In this document: one piece after another, positions 60,591 to 64,000 of the stretch | Numbering within the stretch: position 1 is the first letter of the stretch | How the letters are laid out: the number at the start of each line of letters is the position of its first letter | NCBI RefSeq assembly: GCF_008838325.1 | Contig: NZ_CP042829.1 | Coordinates: forward strand, 1,178,001 to 1,242,000 | Length of the DNA stretch: 64,000 nucleotides | Direction: 5' to 3' | Source: Tepidiforma bonchosmolovskayae | GTDB lineage: Bacteria; Chloroflexota; Dehalococcoidia; Tepidiformales; Tepidiformaceae | Made by a program: the position numbers and the translations under genes | The notes under the pieces: generated by a model | The model's input: the letters and a program-made list of their open reading frames with translations, nothing else | Databases searched by the model: none | Told to the model about the DNA's origin: nothing

Positions 60591-61679
60591 CTACTGCAGG
60601 GCGCCGACCCTGCGGAGGAGCGCCAGCGTCCCCTGCAGGTCGTCGAGGTCGGAGAGGTCGATGGCCGGCGGCTTCAGGGTCTCCAGCGCGGGCAGGCGCG
60701 GGTCGGCCTTCATGCCGGTCACCAGCGGGTACTCGTAGGTCTGCTCGACGAAGTACTTCTGGCCGGCCTCCGAGAGGAGGTAGTCGATGAACGCCCGGGC
60801 GGCCGGCTTGTTCTTCGAGGACTTCAGGATGCCCACGCCGGCCACGTTGACGAGGGTGCCGGGGTCGCCGGCAGCGGTGTAGTGGTTCCGGGCGGCGAAC
60901 CCTTCGCCCTGGTCCTTGATGAAGCCCCAGAGGTAGTAGTGGTTGACGAGGCCGAGCTTCACTTCGCCGGCGGCCACGGCCGCAACGATCGCCTTGTTGT
61001 CCTTATAGACCTTCACGTCGTTGGCGACCATGTCCTTCAGCCACTTCTCGGCGGCGGCATCGCCTTCGAGCTTGCGGAAGGCCGTGACGAACGCCTGGAA
61101 GGAGCCGTTGGTCGGCGCCCAGCCGACCTGCCCCTTCCACTTCGGGTCGGTCAGCTGCTTCACCGAGGACGGGAGCTCGGACGCCTGCACGGCGGTGGGG
61201 TTGTAGACGATGACGCGCGCCCGGCCGGAAACGCCGACCCAGGAGCCGTCTTTCGCGCGGTAGGTCGCGGGGACCTTCGCGAGCGTTGCCTCGGGCAGCT
61301 TCTCGAAGAGGCCGGCCTTCGAAATCGCGCCGAGCGCGCCGGCATCCTGCGGGAAGAAGACATCGGCGGGCGAGGCGGAGCCCTCTTCGGCGAGCAGGGT
61401 GGCGAGCTGGGCCGAATCGCCGTACTTCACGTTGACCTGGATGCCGGTCTCCTTCGTGAACTGTTCGAAGAGCGGCTTCACGAGCGATTCGCCGCGGCCG
61501 GAATAGACGGTGATGGAGCCGGACGGCTTCGGCGTGGCCGTGGGCGAGGCGGCGGCCGTGGCGGCGCCGCCGGAGTCGGCCGCGGGCGTGGTGCCGTCAT
61601 CATCATCGCCGCCGCAGGCCGCGGCGATGAGGGGGACGCTGGCGAGCACCAGGAGGAAGAGGAGACGCAGGAGCTTCAT
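60591..61679 (-). CDS. fbpA: Fe(III) ABC transporter substrate-binding lipoprotein
   Basis: This 362-residue lipoprotein has lipobox C22 in IAAACGG and a Thr/Ala linker. A class II binding protein domain follows: ITVYSGRGESLVKPLFEQF, DVFFPQDAGAL, GRARVIVYNP, and VNHYYLWG with the tyrosine pair that binds ferric iron. It captures Fe(III) outside the membrane. It is the first gene of the fbpA-B-C operon, driven by a promoter overlapping an iron-regulator box. It is normal in length and complete. Confidence 0.93.
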   Translation of the reverse strand: MKLLRLLFLLVLASVPLIAAACGGDDDDGTTPAADSGGAATAAASPTATPKPSGSITVYSGRGESLVKPLFEQFTKETGIQVNVKYGDSAQLATLLAEEGSASPADVFFPQDAGALGAISKAGLFEKLPEATLAKVPATYRAKDGSWVGVSGRARVIVYNPTAVQASELPSSVKQLTDPKWKGQVGWAPTNGSFQAFVTAFRKLEGDAAAEKWLKDMVANDVKVYKDNKAIVAAVAAGEVKLGLVNHYYLWGFIKDQGEGFAARNHYTAAGDPGTLVNVAGVGILKSSKNKPAARAFIDYLLSEAGQKYFVEQTYEYPLVTGMKADPRLPALETLKPPAIDLSDLDDLQGTLALLRRVGALQ

Positions 61680-61721
61680 AGGGCTGAGCGATGCCTCACT
61701 GAGAGAAGTGTCACACGCGCC

Positions 61722-61750
61722 AGATTAGGTATGCCTAACTTTGGTGTCAA
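61722..61750 (-). promoter_or_regulatory. fbpA promoter (TTGACA, 17 bp, TAATCT)
   Basis: A consensus -35 TTGACA and a -10 TAATCT are 17 bases apart. This is the best sigma-70-type promoter in the window. It faces fbpA with about 40 bases of leader. The spacer and -10 box lie inside the iron box. Confidence 0.8.
61725..61743 (-). promoter_or_regulatory. IdeR/DtxR-like iron box over the fbpA promoter
   Basis: On the plus strand the site reads TTAGGTATGCCTAACTTTG, 14 of 19 positions matching the DtxR/IdeR consensus TTAGGTTAGCCTAACCTAA. Its core TTAGG-N4-CCTAA is a perfect palindrome. It overlaps the -10 box and the spacer, so an Fe(II)-loaded DtxR-family repressor should shut down fbpABC when iron is plentiful. 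Confidence 0.72.
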
Positions 61751-61833
61751 ATCGGGGCTGCATCGGGAGCTTCGCTGCGGCAGCGGGAAATTGCGCAGGC
61801 GCCTACGCACTCGCCACCGCGGGGCGGCGAACC

Positions 61834-61839
61834 TATAAT
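61834..61839 (+). promoter_or_regulatory. -10 box TATAAT of dnaN
   Basis: A consensus TATAAT lies 38 bases before the dnaN ATG. No clear -35 is seen. A small GATCCG/CGGATC hairpin lies in the leader. Confidence 0.6.
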
Positions 61840-61877
61840 CACGGCGGATCCGCGAAACGGATCAGGCGGGTGAACAC

Positions 61878-63026
61878 ATGAAAGTCCAGGTCCTCCAGGA
61901 AAACCTCCAGCGCGGCCTCGCCATCGTCGGCAGGGCCGTGGCCACCCGGGCCACCATCCCGATCATCTCGAACGTCCTCCTCCAGACCGAGGACGGCAAG
62001 CTCCGGCTCGCCGCGACGGACCTCGATATCTCGATCGTCGCCTGGGTGGGCGCGAAGGTGGATGAGCCGGGCGCGACGACCGTGCCGGCCCGCCTGATCA
62101 GCGACTTTGTGGCGAACCTGCCCGCCGCCACCGTTTCGCTCGAGGCGCCGGCGAACGGCCGCCAGCTCCGCATCGAGTGCGCGCGGAACGATTCGACCGT
62201 CAACGCCATGGACCCGGCCGACTTCCCGCGCGTGCCGGAGATCCGGGACGGCGTGGCCGTGCGGTTCGACCCGAAGGCGCTCCGCCGGGCCATCGAACGG
62301 GTGGAGTTCGCCGCCGCCAGCGACGATTCGCGGCCGGTGCTGACCGGCGTCCACATGAAGAGCGACGGCCCGCGGCTCACCCTCGCCGCCGCCGACGGCT
62401 TCCGCCTGGCCGTGGCCGATATCCAGCTGGAGGAGTCGCCGGCGGAGACGATCGAGGTGATCGTGCCGGCGCGGGCCCTGCGCGAACTCTCCCGCCTCAT
62501 CGGCGATTCGACCCTGCCCGTGGAGATGCGCATCAACCCGCAGCGCTCCCAGGTGCTGTTCGAGTGGGACGACGTCCAGATGGTGTCGCAGCTCATCCAG
62601 GGGACGTTCCCGAACTACAACCAGCTCATCCCCGCGCAGTTCAACACGCGCGTGATTGTGGATGTCGACGAATTCAAGCGGGAGGCGCGCATCGCCGCCA
62701 TCTTCGCGCGCGACGGGAGCGGCATCATCCGGCTGATCATGACGCCGGGCGAGGGCGGCATGCCAGGCCAGCTCAGCATCAGCGCGCGCGCCGACGAAGT
62801 GGGCGGCAACGAAGGCAAGCTCGACGCGGTGGTGGAGGGCGATGCCGCGAAGATCGCCTTCAACAGCCGGTACCTGCAGGACGTGCTGAACGCGATCGGC
62901 GGGGGGCGGGTTGCCCTGGAGATGACGAGCCCCTCGGCGCAGGGCGTCTTCCGCCCCGTGGACGAAAACGGCACCCCGGAGCCGGGCTACGTCCACGTGG
63001 TGATGCCCATGTTCGTCCAGTGGTGA
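61878..63026 (+). CDS. dnaN: DNA polymerase III beta subunit (sliding clamp)
   Basis: This 382-residue protein forms the processivity ring of DNA polymerase III. Three repeated clamp domains are seen: MKVQVLQENLQRGLAIVGRAV at the start, AIERVEFAASDDSRPVLTG type motif near 145 (here VEFAAASDDSRPVLTGV), and the end YVHVVMPM with the last hydrophobic residues that bind partners. The 5' leader has a TATAAT box. dnaA, recF and gyrB are not next to it here, so it need not mark the origin. Confidence 0.96.
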   Translation: MKVQVLQENLQRGLAIVGRAVATRATIPIISNVLLQTEDGKLRLAATDLDISIVAWVGAKVDEPGATTVPARLISDFVANLPAATVSLEAPANGRQLRIECARNDSTVNAMDPADFPRVPEIRDGVAVRFDPKALRRAIERVEFAAASDDSRPVLTGVHMKSDGPRLTLAAADGFRLAVADIQLEESPAETIEVIVPARALRELSRLIGDSTLPVEMRINPQRSQVLFEWDDVQMVSQLIQGTFPNYNQLIPAQFNTRVIVDVDEFKREARIAAIFARDGSGIIRLIMTPGEGGMPGQLSISARADEVGGNEGKLDAVVEGDAAKIAFNSRYLQDVLNAIGGGRVALEMTSPSAQGVFRPVDENGTPEPGYVHVVMPMFVQW

Positions 63027-63038
63027 GGGGGCGGGGGG

Positions 63039-63647
63039 CTAGCGGGCGACCTCTTCGGGAGTCCCGCCGAGGTCGTCCAGCTCCTCCATCCGCGCGGCAT
63101 TGCGCCGGATCGCGAGGAGCGTCGCCGGCTCGGCCAGGCCAGCTTCCTCGAGGATGTCTCCACGCATTGCGGCGGTGAGGTCGGCCAGGGCGCTCATCAC
63201 CCTTTCGCCATCGAGCGCGGCGAGGCGCCCATCGGCGAGGCCTTCGAGCAGGCCGCGGAGCACGGCATCGAATTTGGCGACGACTTCGGCGCTGCCCACG
63301 ACGGCAAGCTTGTGGTTGAGCACGCGGAGTTCATCAATCAGCCGCGGTTCGAGTGCCTCGGCCTGGACGATCCGCGCGACGGTTTCGATGCACGCCATGT
63401 AGATGTCGCTCTTCTGCTGGAAGACGAGGACGCGTCCCTCCTTCCGGAGTTCGAGCTCGGTTTGCCGGTTGAGGAGGGCGGCGGTGAGGATGATGGTGGC
63501 CACGGCGCCGAGGAAGATGAGCACCATTTCCTGGGCGTAGGGGACGTACTCGCCGGCCAGGTAGAGCTCGCGGAAGGCGATATAGGCGAGCCCGGAGCCG
63601 AGGGCGAGGGCAGCGAGGTAGAGGAGGTCGCGCCTGCGGAACGACAC
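63039..63647 (-). CDS. Membrane protein of unknown function with cytoplasmic helical domain
   Basis: The 202-residue protein has two predicted membrane helices at about 8-26 and 40-60 (LLYLAALALGSGLAYIAF and MVLIFLGAVATIILTAALL). A long alpha-helical cytoplasmic part follows (EVVAKFDAVLRGLLEGLADG, EEAGLAEPATLLAIRRNAARM). GTG 63647 is preferred because AAGGGAG lies six bases upstream. It is convergent with dnaN, 12 bases away. No family is recognised. Confidence 0.7.
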   Translation of the reverse strand: MSFRRRDLLYLAALALGSGLAYIAFRELYLAGEYVPYAQEMVLIFLGAVATIILTAALLNRQTELELRKEGRVLVFQQKSDIYMACIETVARIVQAEALEPRLIDELRVLNHKLAVVGSAEVVAKFDAVLRGLLEGLADGRLAALDGERVMSALADLTAAMRGDILEEAGLAEPATLLAIRRNAARMEELDDLGGTPEEVAR

Positions 63648-63751
63648 GTGGAGCTCCCTTGCGACGGACTGACCGATACGGTACGGCGGGAGGGCCGCTC
63701 CGCGCACGGGGGCGGGGGAGGGGCGGGCAGGGTGGGGGCAGGTGCCGGGCC

Positions 63752-64000
63752 TCACGGCCGCCGGTGGGTGCCCGTCAGCTCGCCGGCGGCGATGGCGTGC
63801 CGGGCGAGCGCCCGCTCCACCTCGCCCCGCGAGGCGCCGGGGCCGGCCGGGAGCGGCGCATCGAGCGCATAGACGAGGAAGCGGTAGCGGTGCTCCTTGC
63901 CGCGCGGCGGACAGGGCCCGCCGTAGCCCAACCGACCGAAATCGTTCTTCCCTTCAACCGTCCCCTTCGGCATCCCGCCGCCGGGCGATGCCCCGGCCTC
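63752..64000 (-). CDS. YbhB/PEBP-family protein, partial
   Basis: The C-terminal part of a phosphatidylethanolamine-binding protein-like (YbhB/YbcL) gene runs off the right edge. It includes GYGGPCPPRGKEHRYRFLVYALD, quoted in part as GGPCPPRGKEHRYRF. That motif precedes the final strands of the family's fold. The frame stays open to base 64000. The start lies outside the window. Confidence 0.88.
   Translation of the reverse strand, partial: EAGASPGGGMPKGTVEGKNDFGRLGYGGPCPPRGKEHRYRFLVYALDAPLPAGPGASRGEVERALARHAIAAGELTGTHRRP

Noticed and set aside
61800-63026. Replication origin next to dnaN
   Set aside because: No dnaA gene, no DnaA-box clusters and no AT-rich unwinding region were seen around it.

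Overview
The window is a contiguous, very GC-rich (by eye roughly 70%) bacterial chromosome segment packed with short-spaced genes on both strands. No rRNA, tRNA, insertion sequence, integrase or CRISPR array was recognised. The gene mix suggests a single-membrane bacterium: lipoproteins with lipobox cysteines, no LPS or outer-membrane genes, a B. subtilis-type Fe-S PurF, a GerW-like protein, ydaO and yybP-ykoY type riboswitches, and G-rich heptanucleotide repeats of the kind known from some Chloroflexota and cyanobacteria. My best guess is a Chloroflexota member, possibly a Tepidiforma-like thermophile in or near Dehalococcoidia. This is inference from style and gene content, not from a marker gene.

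Region by region. 1-10 kb: purF (5' end at the window edge), cysE, a small basic protein, lysA, a histidine kinase and an atypical response regulator, cobB/cbiA and a chemoreceptor. 10-14.1 kb (minus strand): a GerW/YtfJ-like protein, infA, an RRM RNA-binding protein and the pantothenate genes panD-panB-panC. 14.4-20.2 kb: a hemerythrin-like helical protein behind a predicted c-di-AMP (ydaO-yuaA) riboswitch, cysS, a lysozyme-like secreted protein, a polytopic membrane protein, dodecin, and a GDT1-family cation exporter behind a predicted manganese (yybP-ykoY) riboswitch. 20.2-26.3 kb: an ABC-2 exporter operon with a strong promoter, ChrA, inorganic pyrophosphatase, a phage-connector-like protein and an ABC-F ATPase. 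26.3-30 kb: heptamer repeats, then an alkyl-DHAP-synthase-like flavoprotein, a thioredoxin-like ferredoxin, a diacylglycerol-kinase-like lipid kinase and a ubiquitin-like sulfur-carrier protein. 30-34 kb: a four-PAS histidine kinase and an HDOD-GGDEF diguanylate cyclase. 34-38.6 kb: a micro-operon (36-aa peptide plus 102-aa membrane protein), an acidic hypothetical, a phage-tail-like gene pair, and NhaA. 38.7-47.5 kb: two tandem paralogous glycosyltransferases, a second chemoreceptor, a P1B-type metal ATPase fused to a hemerythrin-like domain, and small proteins, one resembling a phage scaffold. 47.5-57.9 kb: ruvA and mutM (divergent), a degenerate kinase-like protein, a secreted protein, a degenerate methyltransferase, a two-domain deacetylase-esterase lipoprotein, an AAA/DUF4143 ATPase, a tyrosine phosphatase, an enoyl-CoA hydratase, a double VOC protein and a flavin oxidoreductase. 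57.9-64 kb: an Fe(III) ABC uptake operon (fbpA-fbpB-fbpC) under an IdeR/DtxR-like operator, dnaN, a membrane protein and a partial YbhB-like gene.

Four themes cut across the genes. (1) About a dozen genes have a -10-like TANNNT hexamer ending 6-9 bases before the start codon, which suggests widespread leaderless transcription. (2) Metal and second-messenger control is explicit in the non-coding DNA (Mn2+ riboswitch, iron box, c-di-AMP riboswitch). (3) Phage-morphogenesis-like genes are scattered singly or in pairs among housekeeping genes. (4) A dispersed G-rich hairpin/heptamer repeat occurs in two intergenic regions about 14.7 kb apart.
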